This document shows positions 42,687-53,100 of a stretch of 64,000 bases of DNA, piece by piece. Origin of the DNA: Notospermus geniculatus (taxonomy: Eukaryota; Nemertea; Pilidiophora; Heteronemertea; Lineidae); NCBI GenBank assembly GCA_002633025.1, contig NMRB01001463.1, positions 116,754 to 180,753 on the forward strand, written 5' to 3'. Each line of letters begins with the position of its first letter. Position 1 is the stretch's first letter. The position numbers and the translations under genes were made by a program. The notes below the pieces were generated by a model. The model had not been told where the DNA came from. It worked only from the letters and a program-made list of their open reading frames with translations, and ran no database searches.

Positions 42687-44409
42687 TTATTGACTGACGA
42701 TGAGTGCAGTGACAAGAAGTGCTAGTGTGAGGACAAATTTTCCACTTCTGTAGAGCTCCGTCAGGCCAAAGCCAATGCACAAATCCCACGCCTGAAATGA
42801 AAGACAATTCACTATTATCCTCCAGAAATTTCCAAATCTTTCTTACCTGGAAGCCAAATACTTCAGAGTGATGTCTGATGAAGCTTTGTTGCAATTGGTT
42901 GACGTTGTAGCATTTTATCATGACTTTCGATAGTAAACATAAAGTCGTCTCCGAATTTTGCAAATTTTTCAACCCCTACCGGGGTCTTCCTCAGGCACTT
43001 TCTAGTAGAGCTCTACTAGAAAGTGCCTGAGGAAGACCCCGGTTGGGGTCGAAAATTTGCGAAATTCGGCGACAACTTTATGTTTACTATTAATACTATC
43101 ATTTTGTGTGTCGTTTTTGTGCTCTATGTTTCCACAGAAATTGGTCCTCAAGCAATTTTGGTCTCAGGATTTTTTTCTGTCATACCTACCATGTGCCTGA
43201 CACCATTGATCATATGATAAACCAATGGGAATGCAAGCAGAAACTTGGCGCTCGTGAAGACGTAGGGATTCCATTCGAGCTCTCTAATAAAGTTGATGTA
43301 GGAGGGGAAATCACCAGGCATCGCCGTCACTGTATACGTTATCAAGTATAGAGCTGAAAAGGGCATAACAGTCATTTCAGAGGAAAGGATATATTTTTTG
43401 GCACTCCCTGCTATTTTACACAACATAGCACCAGTGATAGACTTCTTGATCACAGTTGCGAAATTCATATCTTTTATAATCATGATGATTTTAGAGTTTC
43501 TTGTCATCTGGACGTGTCACCAATGAGGTCGCGGATTCACTCCCTATCATGGAAGTGGCTTTGTGGTAGAGGGGGCATTCTCTCCTCGACATCAAATGTT
43601 TATTCTGGGGTCTCCGGTTTCCTTCTGTTTGTGTACCACATGAACATTGCCCTGTATCACCTAGATGATATTTCCTTCCTGTTTGTGTACCACATGAACA
43701 TTGCCCTGTATCACCTAGATGGTATTTCCTTCCGACTCTTACCTAATCCCATGAGAATACCAGATCCTCTGTGCAATAGTGAAAGAACCGAAGTCAGCTG
43801 AGGCCTGAAATAGTAAAGAAGACAAACCTTTAAGACCAATGTTTCCAATAACCGCCCATTATCAATAATTGTGACCCTCCACAGCAAAACCAGTCGCATG
43901 TCGCTCTCAGCTCGGCAGGTTGAGACCAAATGTTTGTCAGTTTCAGTATTGTCTGTCTGCTATGAAATCTGAAATAATCTATTTCTTCCATTCTCTTCTG
44001 GTGTCATCTTAGTTCGTTGAGGCTCACCTTCTGAGCGACATGCGACTGGTTTTGCTGTAGAGGGTCACAATTAGGCATTGTTCCTTTCATTCATTCACAG
44101 GTTGCCTGACCACTCTTTGATTGTAAGCCAAATGCAAGACAGAAGTCAAAACTGATAACTGCATACAGTCCAACATTTCTGTGTTCCAGGAATCTGTCTC
44201 TCCTCTACTGAAGCTGATGCCTCTGAGTGTCAACCTATCTCCTATCTGTCATAAAAACTGATGACTGGGACCTTGAAGTTGGAGGACCCCACAATACTTA
44301 CTTATAAATACTAAGATGAGGAGACTGTGGCCGCTTTAGCGTCACTTCATTTAGCTCCCAGAATTTCTTTTGTTCCTCAATGGCAGTTCTGTTGTTTGAG
44401 ATCGGAAGC
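42687..44409 (-). CDS. SDHC: Succinate dehydrogenase cytochrome b560 subunit (complex II), incomplete
   Basis: Large membrane anchor of mitochondrial complex II, which carries heme b and the ubiquinone site. Exons found on the minus strand: 44409-44302 (AIEEQKKFWELNEVTLKRPQ then SPHLSIYK, the conserved matrix N-terminus), 43353-43190 (MPGDFPSYINFIREL, SAKFLLAFPLVYHMINGVRH) and 42791-42687 (AWDLCIGFGLTELYRSGKFV, ending ALLVTALIVSQ-stop). The His of LVYHMING corresponds to human SDHC His127, the heme ligand. Two parts are missing: the first exon with the mitochondrial presequence, and the exon with the WSxPM...HRxTG motif, required by phase between 44302 (phase 2) and 43353 (needs a phase-1 donor). 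Confidence 0.9.
42931..43089. mobile_element. Palindromic element with hammerhead-like core, family P copy 1
   Basis: The arms meet at about 43013. Each contains CCTGAGGAAGACCCCGGT followed by a complementary stem and GAAA. A diverged copy lies at 55525-55636. It sits in a SDHC intron. Confidence 0.7.
43617..43736 (+). repeat. 61-bp tandem duplication
   Basis: Two copies of the unit CTGTTTGTGTACCACATGAA followed by CATTGCCCTGTATCACCTAG, with one or two differences. Confidence 0.85.
43869..44072. mobile_element. TTGTGACC-type MITE, copy 3, in a SDHC intron
   Basis: TTGTGACCCTCCACAGCAAA and its inverted partner TTTGCTGTAGAGGGTCACAA define the ends, with CCAGTCGCATGTCGCTCTCA mirrored inside. 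Confidence 0.85.
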
Positions 44410-44469
44410 CTGGAAAAACACCAAATGACCACCGTGAATGAAATGTGAGAGAAATTTTCATGAGCCAGG

Positions 44470-44890
44470 CACATCAGAGCCTTTGTAGCAGATATGTGAA
44501 ATCAACCAAGTCCATGACCGTTTTGTTGAAATCACCTCTCCTCCCAAAGTTGTTGATCCGTCCCTGGAGGCAGTCGTGGAGATGGCTCCAAAAGTTATCA
44601 AACAGCAGTTGCTATCATTTGTTACGAGTCCATTTACTCTCCAACTCAGGAGTCCAAATGAATTACATGCAGGCCCTAGGCCTAACTGTTCTTTGTGATC
44701 AGCATTCTTCGTGGGAAGCAGACGACAGACACTTACACTCTGGCCATGAAGATTGGTGCCATCCTCTGCTGCTTCAGCAGCGTTGAGGCAGTGAAGCGCC
44801 CGGCAATCCTGAAAGAAAATGTGGAAAAATTTGTGAGGGGAGGTACAACTGAACTGGGGTCTGAGGAGGCCAAGCCTCGTCAAATCAAAC
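44470..44890 (+). pseudogene. Frame-broken coding-like segment, family unknown
   Basis: One frame reads HDRFVEITSPPKVVDPSLEA, VVEMAPKVIKQQLLSFVTSP and stops at 44696-44698. The next frame continues SILRGKQTTDTYTLAMKIGA, KRPAILKENVEKFVRGG. The composition looks protein-like on both sides of a -1 shift, as in a retroposed pseudogene or an exon with a sequence error. No family is recognised. Confidence 0.3.
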
Positions 44891-46034
44891 AAAAGCCAAT
44901 TTGCCAATCAAAAGAGTCATCGGCATTGTCAGGCTGTGCCTGTGGCTTCCTTCTCCTGACCTGGGCCTCGCCTGGGGGAGTCCTGTCAGTGTGAGTGTCA
45001 GTGCCAGCAATCAGCAGCAGAGTTACAATTAGGCCTAGCCTAGAATAGATCTCATCTGCCAGCTCAGATAGTTATCTGCATGCTGATGTTGCACATGCAA
45101 TACAGCATGTAGGCCTAGGCTGTGATTTATTAATGTGTCAGTGTGTGTATATATATTTCTGTACATCAAACACACAAATGAGTGAGAGTGCACGACCTTG
45201 GCCAGATCAGGTCAACCTGGCCTCTTCAATGTATAATTTCTGGCAATGGAAAGGATCGATCGCCGTGCCGTCAAACTTTCCAACAACAAAATGATCAGAT
45301 CTACAACATGCAACCATCGGTTACAGAAAATTTTGATGATTTCGACTCAGAAATCGGATATTTTTACTGAAGAAGTCAAACCTCAAAGTTGACAGTGCCA
45401 TTTTCCCAGCCTAGTACCAAGGTGGAGTTTAGTGTAGTACATTTGTACAGTTGCCTGTACATTCTGTGCGGTGGATCACTCCCGTGGGAGTGAGGCTGAA
45501 CGCAGTTCTCGGGAATTCCCGCATGACGTCATGGACGTGAGAACCGCAAATTTCGTCCGAAGAATCTCGTGTTCTTTTTGAAAAATGCCTGTTTTTAATG
45601 CAATGCTTCGTCGAATTTAAAGATTGGTTAGAAAAAGAGAAATTTTAATACATATAGATAGATAGTGACAATTTAAAAAGACAGTTTAATGCCGGGAAAT
45701 GTGTTTTATTGTCAACATCATGAGTGACATTAGGCCTACCGGCGGCGTCGGCATGGTCGGGCACTGCATGCACTGCACAATGCACATGGACAATCAATAG
45801 GCCTACATCGGACGAGCGGGCCACGCCCAGTCCGTCACCATGTTCATTATTATCACTAGGGGCCTAAGCGGACAGTAACCGCCTATGGGCCTAGGCCTAC
45901 CAGCTGCAGCGGATGACAGTAGGCCTGCCATTATGTCTGTTCTTTTGGTCCAGCGGCTTGCCCCCCTGTTATTAGCCTATCCTCTTTCTTTTTCTTTTCA
46001 AGTGATTTTACCCATTAACACTAGAGCCAAGAAG
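44891..46034. other. Region between SDHC and CKS1
   Basis: It should hold the SDHC first exon (minus) and the CKS1 promoter/5' UTR (plus). I could not identify either exactly. 45480-45560 is CpG- and TGACGTCA-containing and is a promoter candidate. Confidence 0.3.
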
Positions 46035-47107
46035 ATGACAGACATTCAGTACTCAGAGAAATATAATGACGAGCATTATGAATACAGGTTTGTACATGTA
46101 AATTGTCGGCTAGGGCCTATTGGCTTCCATTCCAGCATGTCCGGTGGTGCCACTTGGTTTTGCTCTAATTGAGTTGCCAGTTTGTTAATGTTATCAGGGT
46201 TCCAGATACTGTTAGCCAATGTCGCCAATGGCGAAAAAAATATTAGATTGGCTACAGTTGCAATTGGTTTGGCTAAAAATTTGGCGACAGTATTATTTGT
46301 GGTCTGAAAGTTGAGTCCCTGAGATTCTTGCAGTTAGAGCTGTGTGGTAAGAGAAGTTGAAAATTTATTATAAGTATAACTATTACACAATTTTGGTTGG
46401 CTACAATTTGCAAAGATTGGCTACAGGTAACAGGCCATTGGCTACACATTTGGCTCCCAAAAAATAGGCTTAGCTGTACCCCTGGTATATTGCCCAGTCA
46501 TGAGTCACTGTTGTTGGTAGGCCCAGACTCCGTTTCACAAAATTGAGCTAAAGGCGGCTCTCCACCTGCAAGTTTTCTTAAGCAATTTGGCTCACAATTC
46601 ACCATTATTTGTTCCTCATGGCTTACGCTGGGACCAGTGACATAAACAACTGCTGGCAGTTGAAATGCCCATAGAGAGCCAACTTGCGCAAGAAAACCCC
46701 AAGAAAACTTTCAGGTGGAGAGTCGCCTCACTTCAATAACCCCTGATCAATGACACATTCCCCAAGATCTGCTCATGATGATAAAACCAGAATTCCATCA
46801 TCTTCATTTCAGACACGTTATTGTTCCGCCAGACATCGCCAAGAGGGTGCCGAAGAATCATCTGATGACAGAAACAGAATGGAGAAATCTTGGTCTCCAG
46901 CAGTCTCCTGGTTGGATACATTACCTTGTCCACGCACCTGGTACGCTCAGTTTGTGTTTTCCACAAGTTCCACCATTATTGCCAACCCATACTGACTTTA
47001 CCATTTCTTATCTTTCAGAACCCCATGTGCTGCTGTTCAGGAGGCCTCGACCGAAGACCGAGTCTCAACTCCCTGTTGGCCTGCAAGCTACACTGGTAAC
47101 TCTCTGA
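46035..47107 (+). CDS. CKS1: Cyclin-dependent kinase regulatory subunit 1
   Basis: Exons 46035-46087, 46813-46940 and 47019-47107 give 89 residues. CKS proteins bind CDKs and, with SKP2, phosphorylated substrates such as p27. Conserved parts are [51 protein letters not shown] and the hinge [13 protein letters not shown]. The C-terminus ([18 protein letters not shown]) is about ten residues longer than in human CKS1B. Start chosen at the ATG before TDIQYSEKY, as in the family; the open frame extends upstream (to 45885) without similarity. Confidence 0.96.
46190..46470 (+). repeat. TTGGCTACA-rich degenerate repeat in a CKS1 intron
   Basis: GATTGGCTACA, AATTGGTTTGGCTA and CATTGGCTACACATTTGGCT recur over 280 bp. 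A similar word set in the opposite sense (TAGCCAAATGGCGA) is at 62585-62790. Confidence 0.5.
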
Positions 47108-48480
47108 AGACACAGCATCCGAAGAAAGAGAGAGCATGATGACCGTCATGGTAGCCGAGTCCTTTGATCAAGAGGAAAAATTTTCTGTATTTGTGAATCT
47201 TGTTGTGCTTTATGTAACTTTTTAAAATTTTGCATTTTGCATTTTAGAATCAGTGTGAACCAATGTGAGTTCACATCTGGGGCACACTGTGTTCACAAGC
47301 ATGCCTAAAAGGAATGCTGGTAATTTTATGCCTGTTTTTCAAATTTTTATGTGCAATCTTATGTATGATTCTAGATCTTGTTTTAAAAGTTAGTAAAGTG
47401 ATCATGTAGTATGTGAAAAAATCTGTTGTTGGTTTCTTATTTCTTTTATGGTGTTGTGAAACTCTTGGTGTGATTTTGTGCGGACTTCGTCAGTAAGGCC
47501 ACCTGGCCTTTGCGTGATGTGTGACCTTGTTGTCAACGGTTACAACTTCGTAGCCAAAGCGGATAAACTGATATTGTATTGTTTTTCGGAATGTCTTGTC
47601 ATTTCACCCTCATTCACTAATACAATTTTTTTTGTTTCAGCTCAATATCTTGATCTTGCTGGTCAGACTCCCTGTAGTGGACCCTCTCTATGACATGGGT
47701 CTAGGCCCGGATTTGATCATTACATAATACATCTCATTTCCAGGTCTGTAATCAGGACACCTCTCAAGTAAGGACAGCTCCGTGGTCCTTATTAGAGGTT
47801 CCACTGTGTAGGGATTTTTGACTGGATAGCCAGTTGTCCAGTTGAGTTCCTGTCTTTGACTTGTCTTGCCACGGTTCCATGGGTGGCCGTGGTCATATCT
47901 GTACTGTCCTTTTCCCAGCTCCCAGGTGCCAATGTCCTGTATGATGTATATGCATGATGCTTCCAAACTGAAAACCACAAATTGACAAAACTGCTGATGT
48001 CTGCATTTCAAATTTTATTTTTGCATCCATGGTCTGGAAACAAACCACAACAAATTAGCCAAACAAAAAATTTACAACCACGTGTATAAAATAGGAGTAG
48101 TATTTGTACATCTGATCCAAATCTTGGGGAATTCTAGCTGTGGGATGATTAAATTAGGCCTCCACAGACGTGTCCAGACTATGGTGTGAAATGTGGAGGT
48201 GCCCCTTGTGTCATCATGGTCATAGCACTGGCAGAATAGATTTGCCACCTAATACAGTGTGAAATGCACAAATGAACCTGGGCCACCAATGGTGAGCCAC
48301 GTTCAAGGTATTGACCTGTTTGAAGTGGACCTGTTGTCAAGTGTTGCCTTCCATCCCCATATCCCCACACTGACAGCAATGGCAAATTTTGCCCATGTCT
48401 GAAAGCAGCACACCCGTAACAACTGAGAGAAGAGAAGGGGAGCATTGACGCCCCTCAGTCCTCCGACTTGTATTACGAAC
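47108..48480. other. CKS1 3' flank
   Basis: 3' UTR and intergenic sequence with a partial AGTGGAACCTC-type element at 47730-47812. No gene is seen. Confidence 0.4.
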
Positions 48481-48532
48481 ATTCTTTGGTTAAAATCTAA
48501 CCATCGTCAAAATGTGAATATGCCTAATTTAT

Positions 48533-50179
48533 TCATGCAGGCCTAGTCCTTCATGTACAGGAATGAGTGGATGAAGCTGAAGTCAAATCAACTACAAAAA
48601 AATTTCCTCGATCAGACACCTCTCTTAAGGTAGTTGATGGAAATTCAATGATTTCTAACAGAATACATCTTGTGCAATAAATAAAGCCGCTATTCACAAA
48701 GCCGTATCATATATTTATGGCCGTACCTATTCTCAATGGTATCTATTCACCGGTCGTCTTCATTGAGTACGTGTATTGTATAATTGTGAAAATGTGTGTA
48801 AACTGTCGAAAATTCATAGGCCTACAAAAATTTTCTCAAAATGTACATATAAAACAACATGGAGTTCATCATCACAGGAATAATTGTGCAAAAAATCTAT
48901 TTTACCATTGATGATAATAGATGTATCATGTAGGTCTAATCAAGTACAGGTAATTAACAATATTAAAGCTCTTTAATTGTGAAATTAAAGCTGTTTTTTG
49001 ATATTAAAGCGAATCTGTATATTAAAGCTGTGTTACCAAAGCAGGCCATACCAATGATACAACAGATCTTAAAGCTGTTTTACCAGAACTCTACTTTCTA
49101 CAAATAACAAGTTTCAAATCAATATCACTTACCGGTATTCTTAAAGCTGCAGATCCAAAAGAAAGATAATGTTGGTTGAAATTCAACCAAGATCATATCT
49201 TGGGAACAAACAGCATGATTGATCACAAAGTTAAAGCTGATATGATCGATCGATCACAAAGTTAAAGCTGATTTGACCGACCCAACCAAAAAGAAAAGCT
49301 CGGAAGTAAGAAATACCCTGTGTTGGTTTGCTTCCGTAAAATTGCTGGTGCAGTTGCTGTCCAACTAAAACAACACATATTTAAGCTGTGAAGAGCTGCA
49401 CCGGGTGGGTCATTACCGGGTCTTCGCATCTCGTTGGCGGTGCAGACGATAGTTTAGCCCGTTTCCTGGCTAACCTACATGTACCATTGCATATCAAAGT
49501 ACTTATTTATACTCCAGTATCTGAATGCAGGGGCTGTCACAGAGTAAAAGACACACCAGTCTTTCTTGTCCCTAATTTAGGCAATTGGTCCCAGTTGGGG
49601 AATAACTCCAGGAAACAGCAGTAAAACCACAAGATGAGATCAAACACATTGAGACTGAGACTGATTCTTTTCCTCATGCACACCGGCAAAAGCAACTTTA
49701 AAAAGTTCCAAACAGAGAGCCAACCTGACATCAATCGCAACATAAACAGCAGGACTGTAATGTAGGAGGAAACCAGAGCCCCTGAGATCATTTGTGTCAT
49801 CAAAAAGAGTTGTATCTTTACCTGAGCCTATTTTATATTTTCAAAACCTCAGCTTGAATTTTACCCTGACTACAACATGTTTAGGCCTATCGATGTGTAG
49901 CCGTTGTCTAAAATAGAACAGTGTATACCACATTTGATTGCCGTCTCAAGTTATATACAAATAACACAACAGTATGTACAGGTTGTATATATTACATAAC
50001 ACAATTAGTACCAAATATTTATATCTCAAAAATTTTTAGCTGAATGCCAAAATTGGCAAAAATTGAAATTGCACATGATATGAAATGCATTTCACTGAAG
50101 TTTTCACTTCATCTCTGAGTTCATACAAACCAAATACCAGTTCTAGTACCCGGTATATATTTGTAACAAAGTCAATGTC
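48533..50179 (-). other. Presumed 3' UTR of the PRDM-type gene
   Basis: The stop is at 50180. On the minus strand no AATAAA or ATTAAA occurs between the stop and the Brd-box array at 49269. ATTAAA occurs inside the array at about 48973-48978, and the first AATAAA is at 48528-48533. The array is therefore plausibly transcribed as 3' UTR. The true end needs transcript data. Confidence 0.5.
48963..49269 (-). promoter_or_regulatory. Array of seven Brd-box / miR-9-3p (miR-79) target sites
   Basis: Exact AGCTTTAA in mRNA sense at 48963-48970, 48985-48992, 49022-49029, 49069-49076, 49141-49148, 49231-49238 and 49262-49269, with a near copy at 49004-49011. AGCUUUA is the Drosophila Brd-box and the 7-mer match to seed UAAAGCU of miR-79 and miR-9-3p; the extra A makes the 8-mer form. 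After the seed match, the sites at 49022 and 49069 have ACC in exact register with ACCAAAG of miR-79. The site at 49141 has TCCAAAAG, also in register, and the site at 49262 has ACCGA shifted by one base. K-boxes (TGTGAT in mRNA sense) are at 49222-49227 and 49253-49258. Confidence 0.7.
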
Positions 50180-53100
50180 TTAAAAGGGGTTTGCGATGAC
50201 ACTAGGCCATGAAGCACCAGGACCACAATGCACTATTCCACTCCCAGGATGCACCATTCCTGGCAGTGTAGCTGCACTAATTCCGATAGGTCTTTGAGGA
50301 TATCCTTTGCCGGGTATCGGTAACAAAGATGGCACTGCAGACATGTAGGCAGCATAACCCGACGTAGGCGGCATATCCGGTAACGGTACCGCCGAACGTG
50401 GCATACCGGGCAGCCGACTTTGACTAAATAAAGCACTGGAGTATGCAGACAAGTTCATAGGTGGCGCTAAAAATGGATAGCGGAACACACCAACTGGCCG
50501 ATTGTCCACACTAGAACTTTTCTTCTCATCCGGTTTTAAAAAGTCCGTTATTGACTTGAACGGTTTTGGAGGGTCCCGTTTCTCAGCTGTTTTAACAGTT
50601 CCGTCTGAAGTAGGTGAGGCGGCGCCACCTACTGACTTCGTGCAGACTTTGCAATAACCGTTGTTGAGGAGCTGCATCTGCGTCAAAAACGTCTTCCCAC
50701 ATTTGAAGCATTCTTCTTGGGGTTCACCTGCAACAGGAGAAAATTGTTAAAATTTGATCAACTAGGCAATACCCGTTCATTGGGGAAACTGCAAATTCAT
50801 GCAAGACGTAGGCATCATGTGCACGTCATTAGGAGCGCTTGGGGACGTAATGACGTCATACCCATTCGAGTGGCGTAATGACATCATTCCGTAGCACATG
50901 ATGTTGCTGACGTCACGGATGATGCGACGGAAATCTTGGTGACGTCAAAAGGCGTAAACACCATTGTTATTTTCATTGATATCGGACTTCCTGTGCGGTT
51001 GGCTGAGAAAGACCATTAACAAGTCGTTAATTTACGCGACGGCCATCTGTGGCCTCAATCTGATATAATATCGCGATGACGTACCATCGTGGGTCTTCTG
51101 ATGAGTTCTTAGGTTACACTGAAGTGCGAATCGCTTCCCGCAGAGTTGGCACTCGTGGGGTTTATCACCTAGGAGAGAAAAACAAACATATTAGATATCA
51201 ACGTTGGTCGTTAGAAAGAATTAGCAGGTTGTTTTTATCATTATTGATAGGAAAAGAGGCTCATTCCTCCGGGATGTGGCACCATGACGATCGGCCACGG
51301 GAGAGTCCTCTCCCTGGAATACTATTACTGAATCGAGAACCTTGAGTTCTCACTAGGCTCACTATTGCCACTCTGGGCAATATCAAGCCGTTAGTGATGT
51401 CATGTAGGAGGAAACCTATTCTGTCGGGCACGGTTGCCATGAGTACTTGGTCAGACCAGGAACTGAACCTGGGACCTCAGAGGTGACAGACACTAGGTGT
51501 ATGCACTTCGCCACTGTGACAACCTCACAAACTAAGACCAGGTCTGACCATGAATTGAATCTGGTTCCTCAGAGGTGTCAAGCACCACTTTGCCACTGTG
51601 ACACCTCACCTTATAAACTAGGACCAGGTCTGACTATGAATTGAGCCTTGTATCTGAGAGGTGTCAGGCACCACTCTGCCACAATGACAGCTTCATGAAG
51701 TGAAGCCACTGACGAGGATGCGAGCGTTTCTTACCTGAATGTAGCAGAAGATGATTCTTCAAGTTCGTCTGCTTGCTGAAGCCTCGATCACAAATCTCGC
51801 ACCGGTACGGCCACGAGCCGTTGTGTACGTACATGTGACTCTTCAGGTCACCGGGGGTCGGGAACGATTTGGAACACAGCGTGCACTTATGTGGTTTCTC
51901 CTGAAATGGACGAGAAGGAGAAGTTAAACGATGATTGAACTTCTAGAAAGTTTTGAATATTAACCCTTTAGGCCCGAGATTTTTTGTTACCCGTATGTTC
52001 TGTGAACCCGATAGGTTTTCAGCAAATATCTCGTTAGTCATACATCTGATGTTTGCTATCAACCAAAACACTAGAATGACAGCTAACGAAATCCAAGACT
52101 GGCCAGTGCCAGCCGACACAATGTGAGTCATGGCTGAAATATTGAATTTTCAAAGCGGCCGTTATAGGACCTAAAGGGTTAAATTGATAATTGAGCACAA
52201 AATATGTCATTCGTCCCAATTTGGGACTAACGTTTTGTGTCCTTAATGGAGAAATGTCCTCCTTACCGGGTGCCTTGAAAGGGAGGTTTCAAAATATTTG
52301 TAAAACCAAAAATATTTTTGGGAAAACTCAATAGTAAGACAGACATTGTATCTCGTACCTTGTTGTGTGTCATCCTGTGATAGTACAAGTTTGAACTCGC
52401 CGTGAATCTCTTCCCGCAGACACGACACTGGTGTGGTTTTTCACCCGAATGAATTCTTCGATGTGTATTGAGGGAACTTGAGGTTGAGAATGCTTTGCCG
52501 CAGACATCGCAGGCATGGGGCTTCTCACCTGAAAAAAGACAGAAGTAAAGTAATTACTTAGTTATGCCATGAAATAACCCGGCAATTTTTCTAATCATGA
52601 GTGATTTGTATTAGATTTTTCCATCAGGGCCGAAGCCAAGCATTATTGGCCCTGGTAAGTACAGAAGAGGCCATCTCAAGTTACTCATGTTCCTCGCTTG
52701 GATGGGGTCTTTTACTTGCCCTTGCAAAGACACATGGCTGAGTACTGTCCTATGCGACGGACGTGAAGAGCCGGGAATGAAATCCCATATGGCCCGGGCT
52801 GGATTCAAACCCGAGACCGACGTGATAACCACTCGGCTATCCGGGCTCCTCGGTAACACAGGTATTACGTCATGAAATATCTCATTCCTAGGCCTGAACG
52901 AGTTAAGTGTTTTGCTCAAGGACTCGTACCTGTATGTGTCCTCATATGACGTCGCAATAACGACGGACGATCAAACTTCTTACTGCAGACTTCGCACGGC
53001 AGCCACGTTCTTTCACGATTTCTCTTGATGGGAGTTTTCGGCGGTGACGTCGATGACGAGCTTTTCCCGCTAATTGTGCTGCTCTGAAACGACAGTGTAA

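Noticed and set aside
43354-43507. N-terminal extension of the SDHC exon (start at 43507)
   Set aside because: The splice acceptor at 43354-43356 and alignment to SDHC show that the frame beyond 43353 is intron.
45885-46034. In-frame upstream extension of CKS1
   Set aside because: CKS proteins begin just before the xxIxYSxKY motif; the extension has no family similarity and probably is 5' UTR.
49022-49045. Plus-strand miR-79-like sequence as a microRNA gene
   Set aside because: It matches miR-79 in 18 or so of 22 positions, but no miR-9-5p-like arm lies within hairpin distance on the plus strand, so a target site on the opposite strand fits better.
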